64,000 bases of DNA from Calothrix sp. PCC 7507 (GTDB lineage Bacteria > Cyanobacteriota > Cyanobacteriia > Cyanobacteriales > Nostocaceae), in the NCBI RefSeq assembly GCF_000316575.1, contig NC_019682.1, positions 434,001 to 498,000 of the forward strand, read 5' to 3'. Made by a program: the position numbers and the translations under genes. The notes beneath the pieces are model-generated. The model ran no database searches and was not told the DNA's origin. It saw only the letters and a program-made list of their open reading frames with translations. Below are positions 44,097 to 53,360 of the stretch, in pieces (within the stretch, counting starts at the first letter, position 1; each line of letters begins with the position of its first letter).

Positions 44097-45332
44097 ATGG
44101 CATTATCACTGTCTTCTCATAACGTTATCCAGTATCTGCAGGATGCAGGTCTGTGTAGCTCAGAAGATGGAGCATCAGACGACTCTGAGTTGCCGGACAG
44201 TAGTAAGAATCTCAATTTACTGGTGGCTCTAGCAGATAATCGCAAACTGCTGGTTAAACAAGAACGTAGCACTAATTATGCTGGAACACCACATGAGTTG
44301 TTTAATGAGTGGCTGTTTCACCAATTATTGCAGCAGTTTCCGGTGATTGGCAACATTTCGGCGATCGCTTCATTAGTGCTGCATTTCGACGAGGAAAATT
44401 CTATCCTTGTCCGTAACTACTTAAGTGATTATCGGGAACTTGAGAGTTTTTACCAAGATCAAGATATTTTCCCCACGGAGATTGCTACAGCTATTGGCAC
44501 GACATTGGCCGGTTTACATCGTGCCACTTTCAATCGCAAAGAATATCGTGATTTTATGGCAACTGCTCCCCAAGGACAGTTTCGCTATCACTTTTACAAT
44601 CCGGCTCAAGGGATAGAGTCAATTGGACCAGAGATTTTTGGCACGGTTCCCACTGAGGCGCTGAAATTCTATCTTCTTTATCAACGCTATGAGAGTTTGG
44701 AATCAGCAATTGCAGATTTGGCCTATGAATGGAATCCTTGCTGCTTGACACACAATGACCTGAAATTGGACAACATCTTGGTTCATTCCAGGTGGGAGCA
44801 GCTAGACAATTGCTTGGTCAGACTGATTGACTGGAAAGCTTGTTCTTGGGGAGATCCAGCCTTTGATTTAGGTAAGCTAGTTGCCAGCTATTTAAGAATT
44901 TGGCTTTCGAGCCTTGTAGTAGACCCCACAATCGAGTTAGAAGAATCTCTGCGTCTGGCGGTGACACCGCTAGAGGTTCTGCAACCTTCAATCCTGGCTT
45001 TGATTCGGTCTTATCTCAATGCTTTCCCCATGATTCTGGAGTATCGTCGGGACTTTATTCTGCGGGTTATCCAATTTGCTGGACTGGCACTGATTCATCA
45101 AATTCAGGAAACGATTAATTGCCGCAAATACTTTGATAATACCGATATTTGTATGCTCCAAGTTGCCAAAAATCTCTTGACTATGCCAGAGCAAGGTGTG
45201 TTGACTGTTTTTGAGATCTCAGAGTCAGAAATCTTAAAACCTGTGGCAAAAGTACATCAACTTCCTCAGCCAGTCAAAGAGCAACAGTTGGTTCGCCTTT
45301 ATTACGAAAAAACCCGCCTGCGCGGTTGTTAA
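44097..45332 (+). CDS. APH-fold phosphotransferase, class V lanthipeptide kinase-like
   Basis: A 411-residue protein of the aminoglycoside-phosphotransferase fold. The catalytic loop HNDLKLDN holds His219, Asp221 and Asn226, and the metal-binding Asp245 is in LIDWKACSWGDPAFDLGKL. The N-lobe has LLVKQERSTN with a Lys in the expected position. Ribosome-binding site AGGA eight bases before ATG. Its neighbour is a HopA1-domain protein; such a kinase/HopA1 pair occurs in class V lanthipeptide clusters, where the kinase phosphorylates Ser/Thr of a precursor. Alternatives are an antibiotic kinase or a small-molecule kinase. The class V link rests on the pairing, not on direct evidence. Confidence 0.8.
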   Translation: MALSLSSHNVIQYLQDAGLCSSEDGASDDSELPDSSKNLNLLVALADNRKLLVKQERSTNYAGTPHELFNEWLFHQLLQQFPVIGNISAIASLVLHFDEENSILVRNYLSDYRELESFYQDQDIFPTEIATAIGTTLAGLHRATFNRKEYRDFMATAPQGQFRYHFYNPAQGIESIGPEIFGTVPTEALKFYLLYQRYESLESAIADLAYEWNPCCLTHNDLKLDNILVHSRWEQLDNCLVRLIDWKACSWGDPAFDLGKLVASYLRIWLSSLVVDPTIELEESLRLAVTPLEVLQPSILALIRSYLNAFPMILEYRRDFILRVIQFAGLALIHQIQETINCRKYFDNTDICMLQVAKNLLTMPEQGVLTVFEISESEILKPVAKVHQLPQPVKEQQLVRLYYEKTRLRGC

Positions 45333-45649
45333 AACAAGGAATCTACCATGAAACTAGGGGATAGGGGTTATAGACTAGAGGAGACGAACTTTCATGTTTT
45401 GTTGTGAATAGTGAGGACAATAAAATGTGACAATATCTCTTTCCTGATTCCTAGTCTCTAGCTCCTAGTACCAATTTTCAAGATTATAAATTATTAAATC
45501 AGGAACAGGTATATGCTGAGGGGCTGTTACCTGCAACTAATACCATTTCACTTTAAAGTTGATACAAATAGTATCTGTAGGGTGGGCAATGCCTTACAAA
45601 ACCCGTAATGTGGTGGGCATTACCCACCCTACTCTATAACTGATAATTA
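45333..45649. other. Gap between the APH-fold and HopA1 genes
   Basis: It holds a GGGGATA-type repeat near 45355-45375 and the free hairpin core at 45577-45632. A 19-codon frame at 45348 (MKLGDRGYRLEETNFHVLL) with AAGGA upstream runs through the repeat and is unlikely to be a gene. No precursor-like peptide was found. Confidence 0.4.
45577..45632. repeat. Free hairpin core, GTAGGGTGGGCAATGCC...ACCCTAC
   Basis: GTAGGGTGGGCAATGCC at the left and GTGGGCATTACCCACCCTAC at the right fold back on each other. This is the second core type of the dispersed repeat family, without the TATAGGA ends. It lies 17 bases from the HopA1 start. Confidence 0.75.
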
Positions 45650-46738
45650 ATGCTAAATTCTATAGCTAATCAACCACTAAATTCTCTGTCTGACATCGCT
45701 AGTAATATCCAGATTGAGTCAAACTTTCGGATTTATCATCCTAATTATCAACCCTTTGCTCTGCCCACTAAAATAGCAGACAGATTTCAGCAAAATCCGA
45801 TAGATTTACAACATAAATATCTTACCCTTCTACTACGAAATTTCTTGTATGGTATCTATTACAATGGTTCCCTACAAAACATTTTGGCAGTCAATGCTGA
45901 TGTACCTAATTGCCATACCTATCAAAATTTAGAAAATAATTCCACTTTGGGGATTGATGGGGAATTTTATGAACGTCTACACAACTGCAATCACGGTATA
46001 GGTTACTTTGACCCTAGTTGGGAAGTGTTGCGCCGGGAACCAGATGGTAGCATGGCTGTGATCAAAGGCGGTTTGACCTTATATATTGAGCCAGACTGTC
46101 ATCTTAAACCTAGTTCTAAATCTGCTACGGTTGGCGAGTTGATTTCTATCTGGATGCCCAAAAATCGACTGCAGAATGGCTGTTATTTAGCTGTGAGTAA
46201 TTATGGACAGGAATTACAGAATAACCCAGACGCTGATTTGGGAGCAGGACGCATTTATTTTAATTTCACACCATCTGGTGCGATCGCTCTCATGGATAGT
46301 CTTACACTAGAACTGAATACAGCAGCCATTCCCTTTAGCTTTCAGGTACTATACAACCCCTCGGCCTACGGACGCTATGACTCTGGAGTACTTTACTTTG
46401 AACGTAAAGACTATCCGGAAATCCGTAAAATCCTTCAGGCTGTTTATGCCAAACATATATCCCATTTTCAACCGGAAATCCCCTTGTTCACCAAGTTTTT
46501 AGCGCCTGGATTGGGTTTAGCTGAAGAACCAAACCAAAAATTTGCGGCACAGGAAAGTTTTGGGATGAACCGTTGTCAAATTGTGGCGAATGCATTACTA
46601 GAAGCCTGGAAAAAAGGTAAAACTGCCCTAGATGAACGCATGAAGGTAATTGACCAACACTTTGCTCAATATTCAATTGACATACGTCATCCCTACCTCA
46701 ATCCCGGTTCTGAAGATATATATCACCCTTTGAACTGA
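45650..46738 (+). CDS. HopA1-domain protein
   Basis: A 362-residue soluble protein. LLLRNFLYGIYYNGSL at about residues 63-78, DGEFYERLHNCNHGIGYFDP, LTLYIEPDCHL, RIYFNFTPSGAIALMDSL and SFGMNRCQIVANALLEAW are features of the HopA1 family, first named for a Pseudomonas type III effector but widespread in cyanobacteria next to APH-fold kinases. In class V lanthipeptide pathways, HopA1-domain proteins act as part of the dehydrating (kinase/lyase) machinery. No type III secretion system is visible. The start has no clear ribosome-binding site. Confidence 0.75.
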   Translation: MLNSIANQPLNSLSDIASNIQIESNFRIYHPNYQPFALPTKIADRFQQNPIDLQHKYLTLLLRNFLYGIYYNGSLQNILAVNADVPNCHTYQNLENNSTLGIDGEFYERLHNCNHGIGYFDPSWEVLRREPDGSMAVIKGGLTLYIEPDCHLKPSSKSATVGELISIWMPKNRLQNGCYLAVSNYGQELQNNPDADLGAGRIYFNFTPSGAIALMDSLTLELNTAAIPFSFQVLYNPSAYGRYDSGVLYFERKDYPEIRKILQAVYAKHISHFQPEIPLFTKFLAPGLGLAEEPNQKFAAQESFGMNRCQIVANALLEAWKKGKTALDERMKVIDQHFAQYSIDIRHPYLNPGSEDIYHPLN

Positions 46739-46817
46739 GTAGCATTCTAGACATCCCCCCAATTGCACGAATTTTCGTCATCGTCGATAATGAACTATCG
46801 GGTTCTGGTTCCTGCCA

Positions 46818-47639
46818 ATGACTCAACAACTTCTCAATACAGAATATCTGATCACGGAGCTTGACATCAGCCATCTGGTCATTGAAGACGATACACCTGT
46901 GGACAATTTTCAATCTGCCCAACAACAGCGATTACTGGTTGAATCACTCTATAGTTCTAGAGCTTTGCCCCTACCCTTTGTGGCTGATGCCAATGTGGGG
47001 TTATTCTACAAGCTTAAAGGCGACCCCATTGTTCCTGATGTCATGCTGAGTTTGGGTGTGCAGCGCCCCGAAGATTTTTCCCAACGGCAAAACCGCTCCT
47101 ATTTTGTGTGGGAATTCGGCAAAGTGCCAGAAGTTTGTATTGAAATTGTTTCCAACTCAGAAGGCGATGAGTTGACACTGAGCCAGAAGTCACGGCAGAA
47201 GGGCAAAATTACCGCCAAGAAGGAGATATATGCCCAAATTGGTGTCCACTACTACGCCGTTTTTGACCCACTCAAGCAGATTCAAGGTCAGGATGCTATG
47301 AATGGGGCGCTGTTGCGCGTGTGGACGATTTCGCCGCTTGGCTATACCGAATTGACTTCAGCATCCGACATTGTTGCTGTGGGTCAGTCAATCTGGCTAG
47401 AGGGGGTTGGTTTGGGTCTGACTCTGTGGGAAGGTCAGTTTGAGGAGGAAGTCACAAGGTTATGGTTACGGTGGTGCGATCGCCACGGGCAAGTTATCCT
47501 TACAGGTGCAGAAGGGCAGGAAATTGAACGCCAGGGTAGAGAAATTGAACGCCAACGGGCTGACCGGCTAGCTGAACGACTTCGGGCTATGGGCATCGAC
47601 CCCGATGAAGACTGGTCTGATGCCAGCAAAGGACAATAG
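46818..47639 (+). CDS. Uma2-family (DUF820) nuclease-like protein
   Basis: A 273-residue PD-(D/E)XK-fold protein of the large Uma2 family of cyanobacteria. GDPIVPDVMLSLGVQRPEDF supplies the PD Asp, and PEVCIEIVSNSEGDEL supplies the Glu; KEIYAQIGVHYYAVFDP follows. The C-terminus has the short repeat GQEIERQ-GREIERQ and a RLRAMGIDPDEDW end typical of the family. The cellular role of Uma2 proteins is unresolved. It is 80 bases after the HopA1 gene. Confidence 0.85.
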   Translation: MTQQLLNTEYLITELDISHLVIEDDTPVDNFQSAQQQRLLVESLYSSRALPLPFVADANVGLFYKLKGDPIVPDVMLSLGVQRPEDFSQRQNRSYFVWEFGKVPEVCIEIVSNSEGDELTLSQKSRQKGKITAKKEIYAQIGVHYYAVFDPLKQIQGQDAMNGALLRVWTISPLGYTELTSASDIVAVGQSIWLEGVGLGLTLWEGQFEEEVTRLWLRWCDRHGQVILTGAEGQEIERQGREIERQRADRLAERLRAMGIDPDEDWSDASKGQ

Positions 47640-47672
47640 ACCACGTCAAACCTTATTTATGCCTTTTGATAG

Positions 47673-48119
47673 ATGTCTTTTTTGTATCATCGTACTGTTC
47701 ACTTCCAAGATACCGATGCTGCTGGTGTAGTTTATTTTGCGAATGTTTTAAATATTTGTCATGAAGCTTACGAAGCATCTTTAGAGGTATCAGGTATTAA
47801 TCTCAAAGCTTTTTTTGGTAATTCATCAGTAGCTTTTCCTATAGTTCACGCTAATGTAGATTTCTTGCGCCCGATGTTTTGTGGGGATAAGTTAGTAGTT
47901 AGCTTAATGCCTCAAAAACTAGGGGTTGAAAAATTTGAAATAGCTTACGAAATTAAGCTTGGTGAAGTATTAGCGGCTAAAGCAATTACGAGGCATGTTT
48001 GTATTGATGTAAATAGTAGAAATAAGCAAGAATTACCTGATGAAATTAACGATTGGTTGGAAACTAACCGCAGAAATACAGAGGAAGTAGAGAGAAGAAA
48101 GTCAAGGGAGATCATGTGA
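47673..48119 (+). CDS. 1,4-dihydroxy-2-naphthoyl-CoA thioesterase (Slr0204-like)
   Basis: A 148-residue hot-dog-fold thioesterase. [20 protein letters not shown] holds the catalytic Asp of the 4-hydroxybenzoyl-CoA thioesterase class, and [17 protein letters not shown] follows. In cyanobacteria this enzyme releases 1,4-dihydroxy-2-naphthoate for phylloquinone synthesis. Its 3' end overlaps the convergent menE gene by 18 bases. The proximity to menE, menC and menA supports the role. Confidence 0.88.
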   Translation: MSFLYHRTVHFQDTDAAGVVYFANVLNICHEAYEASLEVSGINLKAFFGNSSVAFPIVHANVDFLRPMFCGDKLVVSLMPQKLGVEKFEIAYEIKLGEVLAAKAITRHVCIDVNSRNKQELPDEINDWLETNRRNTEEVERRKSREIM

Positions 48120-49547
48120 TGGAATTTTGAGGAATTCTGTGGCTATTTGCTGTAGTTGTTGGCGGTTAATTTTACCTTGCGAGTTGTAAGGTAAGCTAGA
48201 TTGAGGAATCCAATGTTTGGGGATTTTAAATTTGCTGAGTTTATCTTTGAGTAAAGCTTGAATTTCTAATGTAGAAGTGTGGGAATTTTGGGGAATATAA
48301 ATAGCTGTTAATACTTGTCCCCAATGTTTATCTGGTATGCCAATTACATAAACGTCAGCAACTAATTGAGTAGCTCTAATAGCTGACTCAATTTCTGCGG
48401 GATAGATATTTTCACCACCAGTAATAATTTTATTACTGCTACGCCCTACAATATTTAAATAACCTTGTTTATCCAAGAAACCTAAATCATCTACTTGAAA
48501 ATAGTCTTGATTTTCCCAAATTTCTGGGTAATAGCCAAGGGATAAAGATTTAGCTTGAATTATTATATTTCCTATTTGATTTGCATCTAAGATTTCGCCT
48601 TGCTGATTACGAATTGTTACCTGAGCATGAGGGAGAATTTGACCTACGTTAACTTTACCATTGAGAAAATCATTAGGTTTGAGGGTGGCTATTTGGGAAG
48701 CTGTTTCTGTCATGCCATAGGTTAGTGCTAGCTGGATGTGATAGAATCTCGCTCTTTCCAGGAGTTCATCCCATGCGGGCGCACCTCCTAAAAGTACTGT
48801 TTTAAATTGAGCTAACCACTCGATTAATTCTGGATTTTGCAGGATTTTTTGTAACTGTGTCGGCACTAAAGATATGAAAAATTCTGTTGGTTCAATATTG
48901 GGTATTTGACCATATTCTACTGCTTTAAATGGTGAAATAACTAATTTACCAGCAGTGGTGAACGATCGCATAAACTGCATCAAACCACTGACGTGATAAA
49001 GTGGCAATACACAAAAAGAATTGACTTGATTTAGCTGAAAATACTCTGTGAAGCCTTGTACAGAGGCTATGAGAGTTTCCCAGGTGTGGATGGCAAATTT
49101 AATTTTCCCTGATGAGCCACCTGTGGGAATCATAATCAGTGCTGAGTGCTGAGTGCTGAGTGCTGAGTGGGATGAGTTGGTATTTTTTTCACAGTCCCCA
49201 TTGCCCCTTATCCCCAGAGGGGGCCCCGAGTTCCCCAATCCCCAAATTATGTTTGGTTGGACTAAATCAAAGACTTGTTGCCATTCTTGTGTTCCCCAAT
49301 CGGGGTTACAAAGAAAAACTGGACAACCAGCGGCACAGGCTGCGATGAAACCTGCTAAAAATCGCGTGGGTTCGCGTTCGGCTAGGATGATTTTTGGTGG
49401 CGTTCCTGATATTGATAACTGGGTTAATTCTAAATATAATTCTGCAACTATTTGCTGAAACTGACGACTGTCACCACCAATTAGCCAATCGCGTTCGCCT
49501 AAATTTTTGAGATAAGCTAAAGGTCTTGCCATAGACGTTGCAGCCAT
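48102..49547 (-). CDS. menE: 2-succinylbenzoate--CoA ligase MenE with a repeat-derived insert
   Basis: A 481-residue AMP-forming ligase. The P-loop is [16 protein letters not shown]; the A5-like motif is [20 protein letters not shown]; the later motif is [20 protein letters not shown] with the C-terminal catalytic Lys in [12 protein letters not shown]. Just before the P-loop, about 33 residues (for example [13 protein letters not shown]) are encoded by AGTGCTG heptamers and a G/C-rich repeat (49138-49245). The insert is in frame and in a loop-like place, so activity may survive. It overlaps the menC end. MenE activates o-succinylbenzoate in phylloquinone synthesis. Confidence 0.92.
   Translation of the reverse strand: MAATSMARPLAYLKNLGERDWLIGGDSRQFQQIVAELYLELTQLSISGTPPKIILAEREPTRFLAGFIAACAAGCPVFLCNPDWGTQEWQQVFDLVQPNIIWGLGNSGPPLGIRGNGDCEKNTNSSHSALSTQHSALIMIPTGGSSGKIKFAIHTWETLIASVQGFTEYFQLNQVNSFCVLPLYHVSGLMQFMRSFTTAGKLVISPFKAVEYGQIPNIEPTEFFISLVPTQLQKILQNPELIEWLAQFKTVLLGGAPAWDELLERARFYHIQLALTYGMTETASQIATLKPNDFLNGKVNVGQILPHAQVTIRNQQGEILDANQIGNIIIQAKSLSLGYYPEIWENQDYFQVDDLGFLDKQGYLNIVGRSSNKIITGGENIYPAEIESAIRATQLVADVYVIGIPDKHWGQVLTAIYIPQNSHTSTLEIQALLKDKLSKFKIPKHWIPQSSLPYNSQGKINRQQLQQIATEFLKIPSHDLP
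49138..49165. repeat. Four exact AGTGCTG heptamers inside menE
   Basis: Plus strand AGTGCTG four times without gap, within the menE reading frame. It is the same unit as in the AddB-like gene at 1395-1429. Confidence 0.9.
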
Positions 49548-50548
49548 GTGTCTTCTTCTTGTGCAAAAAAATGGTTGATACCAAAACCAACTGCGCGTTG
49601 ATTGTGGGATAACTCTGCGGCTAGCTGGAGTGCTGCTTGTCTACCAATAGCTGTTTCAAAAACTGATGAAAATACAGCATCAATTTGATATTGTTGGCAA
49701 AATTGCCGTAGTCGAGACGGTGAACCGACTATCCCCGGTTTAATCACAAAAATCCCTCGCCAACCTTGTTGATAGGCGGTGGTGAGTTGCTTGAGTGTGG
49801 CAACAGATTCATCTAAGGCGATCGCTGTACTGTAATATTCACTCAATGCCAACATCTCTGGAAATTGCCCAACGGGTAGCGGTTGTTCGATAAATTCGAT
49901 ATTTCCTGGGAGATTGTCGCAAGTTTCCAGCCATAGATTAGCTTCCTCGTAGCTAAGTCCACCATTAGCATCTAATCGCAGTTTGGCAGTGGTTGGTAAG
50001 GCTTGAATTAGTGAGTGCAATATTTCTAATTCTTGAGCGATCGCATCTACACCAATTTTCCATTTAAATGTACGATATCCCTCTTCCCATAACCTTGTCC
50101 ATTGTCTTAACGCCACTTCCCCTGCTGCTAACAAGCCACTGTATGACAGGGGACATGGGGCATGGGGCATGGGGTATGGGGAATTGGGCAAGAGTTGAAG
50201 GTAATTATCCCCATCTCCCTCATCTCCCCCAGTACCTAGTCCCCAGTACCTAGTCCCCAACCCCTCTAACGCCGACTCAAAACCAAATTGACAAGTAGGT
50301 AAATCATCTGGGATGGAGAAAATCATCTCCTTTGTGATTTCCTCTGGTAGTTGGCGACAAAAATCTAAAGCTTGTTCTAGAGTTTCGGAACCAAACCAGC
50401 TAATAGGCGCAATTTCTCCCCAGCTGACTCTCCCTATCTCATCAGTGAGCCGAATAATGATAGCTTCACGGATATCCCAGTTCCCATGACTAGTAACTAG
50501 GGGTTTGACAAATTTCCGCGCTATTGGACGAAATGCAAATTTGTACAC
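49517..50548 (-). CDS. menC: o-Succinylbenzoate synthase MenC with a repeat-derived insert
   Basis: About 343 residues from the GTG at 50548, where the family N-terminus VYKFAFRPIARKFVKPL begins; the longer frame to 50869 only translates tandem repeats and is rejected. The enolase-superfamily barrel shows the catalytic Lys in FKWKIGV, the metal ligands in LRLDANGG, FIEQPL and IALDES, and the second Lys in FVIKPG. Between residues about 91 and 135 an insert (RYWGLGTGGDEGDGDNYLQL) is encoded by GGGGCAT heptamers and a CCCCAGTACCTAGT repeat (50150-50270). MenC makes o-succinylbenzoate. Its stop overlaps the menE start. Confidence 0.92.
   Translation of the reverse strand: MYKFAFRPIARKFVKPLVTSHGNWDIREAIIIRLTDEIGRVSWGEIAPISWFGSETLEQALDFCRQLPEEITKEMIFSIPDDLPTCQFGFESALEGLGTRYWGLGTGGDEGDGDNYLQLLPNSPYPMPHAPCPLSYSGLLAAGEVALRQWTRLWEEGYRTFKWKIGVDAIAQELEILHSLIQALPTTAKLRLDANGGLSYEEANLWLETCDNLPGNIEFIEQPLPVGQFPEMLALSEYYSTAIALDESVATLKQLTTAYQQGWRGIFVIKPGIVGSPSRLRQFCQQYQIDAVFSSVFETAIGRQAALQLAAELSHNQRAVGFGINHFFAQEEDTWLQRLWQDL
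50150..50270. repeat. In-frame repeat block inside menC
   Basis: GGGACAT, GGGGCAT, GGGGCAT, GGGGTAT, GGGGAAT at 50150-50184 (five heptamers), then two copies of a 14-base unit CCCCAGTACCTAGT near 50226-50253. All of it is read through by menC without a stop. Confidence 0.85.
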
Positions 50549-50586
50549 GTTGGGAATGGGGACTGGGAATTGGGAATTGGGGAAGT

Positions 50587-50690
50587 AACTCGTGTCGTAA
50601 GAACAGCAACTCCTGTCGTAAGGACAGCAACTCCTGTCGTAAGGACAGCAACTTCTGTTATGAGTACAGCAACTCCTGTCGTAAAGACAG
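50587..50690. repeat. 21-bp tandem repeats between menC and menA
   Basis: The unit AAGGACAGCAACTCCTGTCG (plus T) is repeated about 4.5 times with few changes. Each unit contains GACAG...CTGTC and can form a small hairpin. It lies in the 190-base menA-menC gap and is translated only in the spurious upstream menC extension. It is not a CRISPR array, because there are no spacers. Confidence 0.85.
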
Positions 50691-50738
50691 GATAAGCGGA
50701 AGTAACGAATGACAAATGACAAATGACAAATAACCGTC

Positions 50739-51635
50739 CTAAACCATAAATCCCGCACCCAATAACAAGCAACTCCAAAAATGCACAGCGACGGCGATGA
50801 ATTTACAATTATTAACTTTGTCTGGTAGATGATGATTTGCTTGGACGTGACAGCATAATTTAAAGGCAAAAGGTAAACTCACCCAACTTAGCAACGTCCA
50901 CACAGGGAAGATTCCCAACAGTACAAATATCAGGCTAAGAGGATAAATACTACCAGTGAACCAGGTGAGAACTTGGGCGGCTTTTGCTGTTCCTAGACGG
51001 ACAATAGGCGATCGCTTGCCTGCGGCTATGTCATCCTTAACTTGGTGAAAGTGTGAGCAAAACAAAATCAAACTGGTGACAATGCCGACAATCACCGAAG
51101 CTAAGAGACTTGTCGTAGACCAAGTTTGAGTCTGGCTGTAATATGCTGCTGATACTGCCAATGGCCCAAAAGCAAAAAAGCAAATAATCTCCCCTAAACC
51201 CTGGTATCCTAAACGAAAGGGAGGCCCCTGGTAAGTGTATCCCAAAGCACAGCAAAGCAGAATGATGCCGATTACAGTGAAGTCTTGCTGCCAAAGTGCG
51301 ATCGCAATTATTAAGAGCAATCCCACACCCAAACACAAATTTCCCATCCAAAATATTAACTGCTTATTGCCAGTCAAGTTCACCAGAGAATGGTGTTTAT
51401 TTTGATCAATCCCGGTTGCTGAATCAAAAACATCATTACTGAGATTTTCCCACGCCAAAATTAAAATTGCTGCAGCTACAAAAGTAGAAAAAATTACGCC
51501 ATTAAAAATTTTTGTTTCTGCAAATGCTACTGCTGTTCCTACCCAAATGGGCATAATAGCAACGCTGTACATTGGCGGTTTAATCGCTGCCATCCATAAC
51601 TTAGTCTTGGGATATAAAATCTGCTTGGTAGTCAT
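50739..51635 (-). CDS. menA: 1,4-dihydroxy-2-naphthoate phytyltransferase MenA
   Basis: A 298-residue UbiA-family membrane prenyltransferase with about eight helices. The first Asp motif is NDVFDSATGID (about residues 66-76); the second is FHQVKDDIAAGKRSPIVRLG (about 197-216). YTYQGPPFRLGYQGLGEIIC is the conserved loop. The enzyme attaches phytyl diphosphate to DHNA in phylloquinone synthesis. It leads the minus-strand menA-menC-menE series and is divergent from menF. Confidence 0.93.
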   Translation of the reverse strand: MTTKQILYPKTKLWMAAIKPPMYSVAIMPIWVGTAVAFAETKIFNGVIFSTFVAAAILILAWENLSNDVFDSATGIDQNKHHSLVNLTGNKQLIFWMGNLCLGVGLLLIIAIALWQQDFTVIGIILLCCALGYTYQGPPFRLGYQGLGEIICFFAFGPLAVSAAYYSQTQTWSTTSLLASVIVGIVTSLILFCSHFHQVKDDIAAGKRSPIVRLGTAKAAQVLTWFTGSIYPLSLIFVLLGIFPVWTLLSWVSLPFAFKLCCHVQANHHLPDKVNNCKFIAVAVHFWSCLLLGAGFMV

Positions 51636-51944
51636 CAGTCGTGATTAATTAGATTTTCAGAACCTTAGTCATACATTAAATTTTATTATTTTGAGAGACA
51701 CCAAATACTGGTAATGTGCAAAAAACTGCTGTTTTTACTATGGCTAGTTAACCTTGCACTGGTAACACTGTCTCTCTGATTGCAGTCCAAACTCGGCATG
51801 GCTTGTCTGGTTCTAGGAACACCAAGAACAAGACAAACCATACTCTGGTGAAATGGCGACTGAATATGCTACCTGTAGAAATACGACCATGTTTAATTAC
51901 ACTTTAGGAAGATAACTTAAAAAAAATTTACTATTACTAGATCC
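51636..51944. promoter_or_regulatory. Divergent menA/menF control region
   Basis: About 310 bases between the divergent menA and menF starts. No repeat family was recognised apart from the pair TTGTCTGGTTCTAGGAACACC near 51805, which has short internal symmetry. Promoters for both genes should be here, but I cannot place them confidently. Confidence 0.35.
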
Positions 51945-53360
51945 ATGACAGTTTCACCATGTCGCACTAGCTTCTTTGTAGAACACAAAGATTTATATCA
52001 ATCTCTTTTAAACGTTCAAGAAAACTGCCTCAAAAATAATTGCAGGCAAATTGTGAGCATTTCCCTAGACATTGACTTAGTTGACCCTTTAGTTGTTTTA
52101 GATAAACTAAGTCAAGCAAATGAAATAAATTTTTACTTTGAGAATAAAGGTAAAGGAGAAGCGATCGCAGCTCTTGATGCTGTAGCTAAATTACATGTTG
52201 ATGGTGTAGAGCGTTTTACTAAAGCCGAGCATTTTATCAAAAATTGTCTACAAAATATAATTAGTTTTGGGAATACAAATTTACCTTTTTCTGGCCCCCA
52301 CTTTTTTTGTTACTTCAGTTTTTTTCATCAAAATTCTCAAATAGATTACCCCTTTCCCTCAGCTAATATTTTTCTTCCACGTTGGCAAATAGCCGTAAAA
52401 AATCAGCGCTGTATACTAGTCACCAATACGATTATCAATGCTAGCGCCAATATTCCCCAAATCTTACAAACTTTGTGGAGCAAAATCGCAATCATTCAGT
52501 CTTTAGAATATTATTCTTCAAATATTGATTCTTCACCGATAAAATTAAGTAAAAAATCTGTTACTAACGCGGCTCAATTTAAACTTTCAGTCTCATCTAT
52601 CCTAGAAAAAATCCAGTCTCAGCATCTCAATAAAGTTGTCTTGGCAGATGCTTTAGATGTGCAATCAAGTAATAATTTTAACTTATTTAAGTCTTTAAAT
52701 AATCTGCGACAAATACATCCTAATTGTTATATATTTTCTACAAGCAACGGCAAAGGACAAAACTTTATTGGCGCTAGTCCAGAACGCTTAATTAGTATTC
52801 ATCAAAAACAGTTAATTACTGATGCTTTAGCAGGTTCTGCACCACGGGGAAAAACACCTGCTGAAGATGCTGCAAATGCCAATAGTTTACTCAATAGTGA
52901 AAAAGAAAGGCATGAACATTTACTAGTAATTGACTTTATTACTCAACGGCTATCTCAACTAGGTTTGTTACCCCAGATATTACCCCCACGTCTGAGACAA
53001 CTATCCAATATTCAGCACTTATGGACACCAATCAGTGCTACAGTCCCTGCCAACATCCACCCCTTAAAAATTGTTGCCCAACTGCATCCTACACCTGCTG
53101 TCGCTGGTGCAGCTAGAGATATTGCTTGTAGAGAAATTCGCCGATATGAAAATTTTGAGAGGGGTTTATATGCTGCACCGTTGGGTTGGGTAGACGCTGA
53201 GGGGAACTGCGAGTTTATCGTCGGTATTCGTTCAGCGCTAATTGATGGCGATCGCGCTAGACTTTATGCAGGTGCTGGTATTGTAGCAGGCTCCGATCCC
53301 GAAAAAGAGTTTGCAGAGGTGCAACTCAAACTTCAGGCATTGTTGAAAGCATTGGTTTAA
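51945..53360 (+). CDS. menF: Isochorismate synthase MenF
   Basis: A 471-residue chorismate-utilising enzyme. Signature elements are IGASPERLISI, ITDALAGSAPRGKTPAEDAA, KERHEHLLVIDFI, LHPTPAVAGAARDIA, ERGLYAAPLGWVDAEGNCEF and YAGAGIVAGSDPEKEFAEVQ. It converts chorismate to isochorismate, the first step to phylloquinone. The N-terminal 200 residues are more divergent, as usual. It is divergent from menA. Confidence 0.93.
   Translation: MTVSPCRTSFFVEHKDLYQSLLNVQENCLKNNCRQIVSISLDIDLVDPLVVLDKLSQANEINFYFENKGKGEAIAALDAVAKLHVDGVERFTKAEHFIKNCLQNIISFGNTNLPFSGPHFFCYFSFFHQNSQIDYPFPSANIFLPRWQIAVKNQRCILVTNTIINASANIPQILQTLWSKIAIIQSLEYYSSNIDSSPIKLSKKSVTNAAQFKLSVSSILEKIQSQHLNKVVLADALDVQSSNNFNLFKSLNNLRQIHPNCYIFSTSNGKGQNFIGASPERLISIHQKQLITDALAGSAPRGKTPAEDAANANSLLNSEKERHEHLLVIDFITQRLSQLGLLPQILPPRLRQLSNIQHLWTPISATVPANIHPLKIVAQLHPTPAVAGAARDIACREIRRYENFERGLYAAPLGWVDAEGNCEFIVGIRSALIDGDRARLYAGAGIVAGSDPEKEFAEVQLKLQALLKALV

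Noticed and set aside
45650-46738. HopA1 protein as a type III secretion effector
   Set aside because: No secretion genes are present, and HopA1 proteins are common in cyanobacteria beside APH-fold kinases.
50587-50690. Possible CRISPR array
   Set aside because: The 21-bp units are directly adjacent without spacers.
50549-50869. N-terminal extension of menC with Cys-Tyr-Asp-Arg-Ser repeats
   Set aside because: It only translates the 21-bp intergenic tandem repeats and part of menA; the family N-terminus starts at the GTG at 50548.
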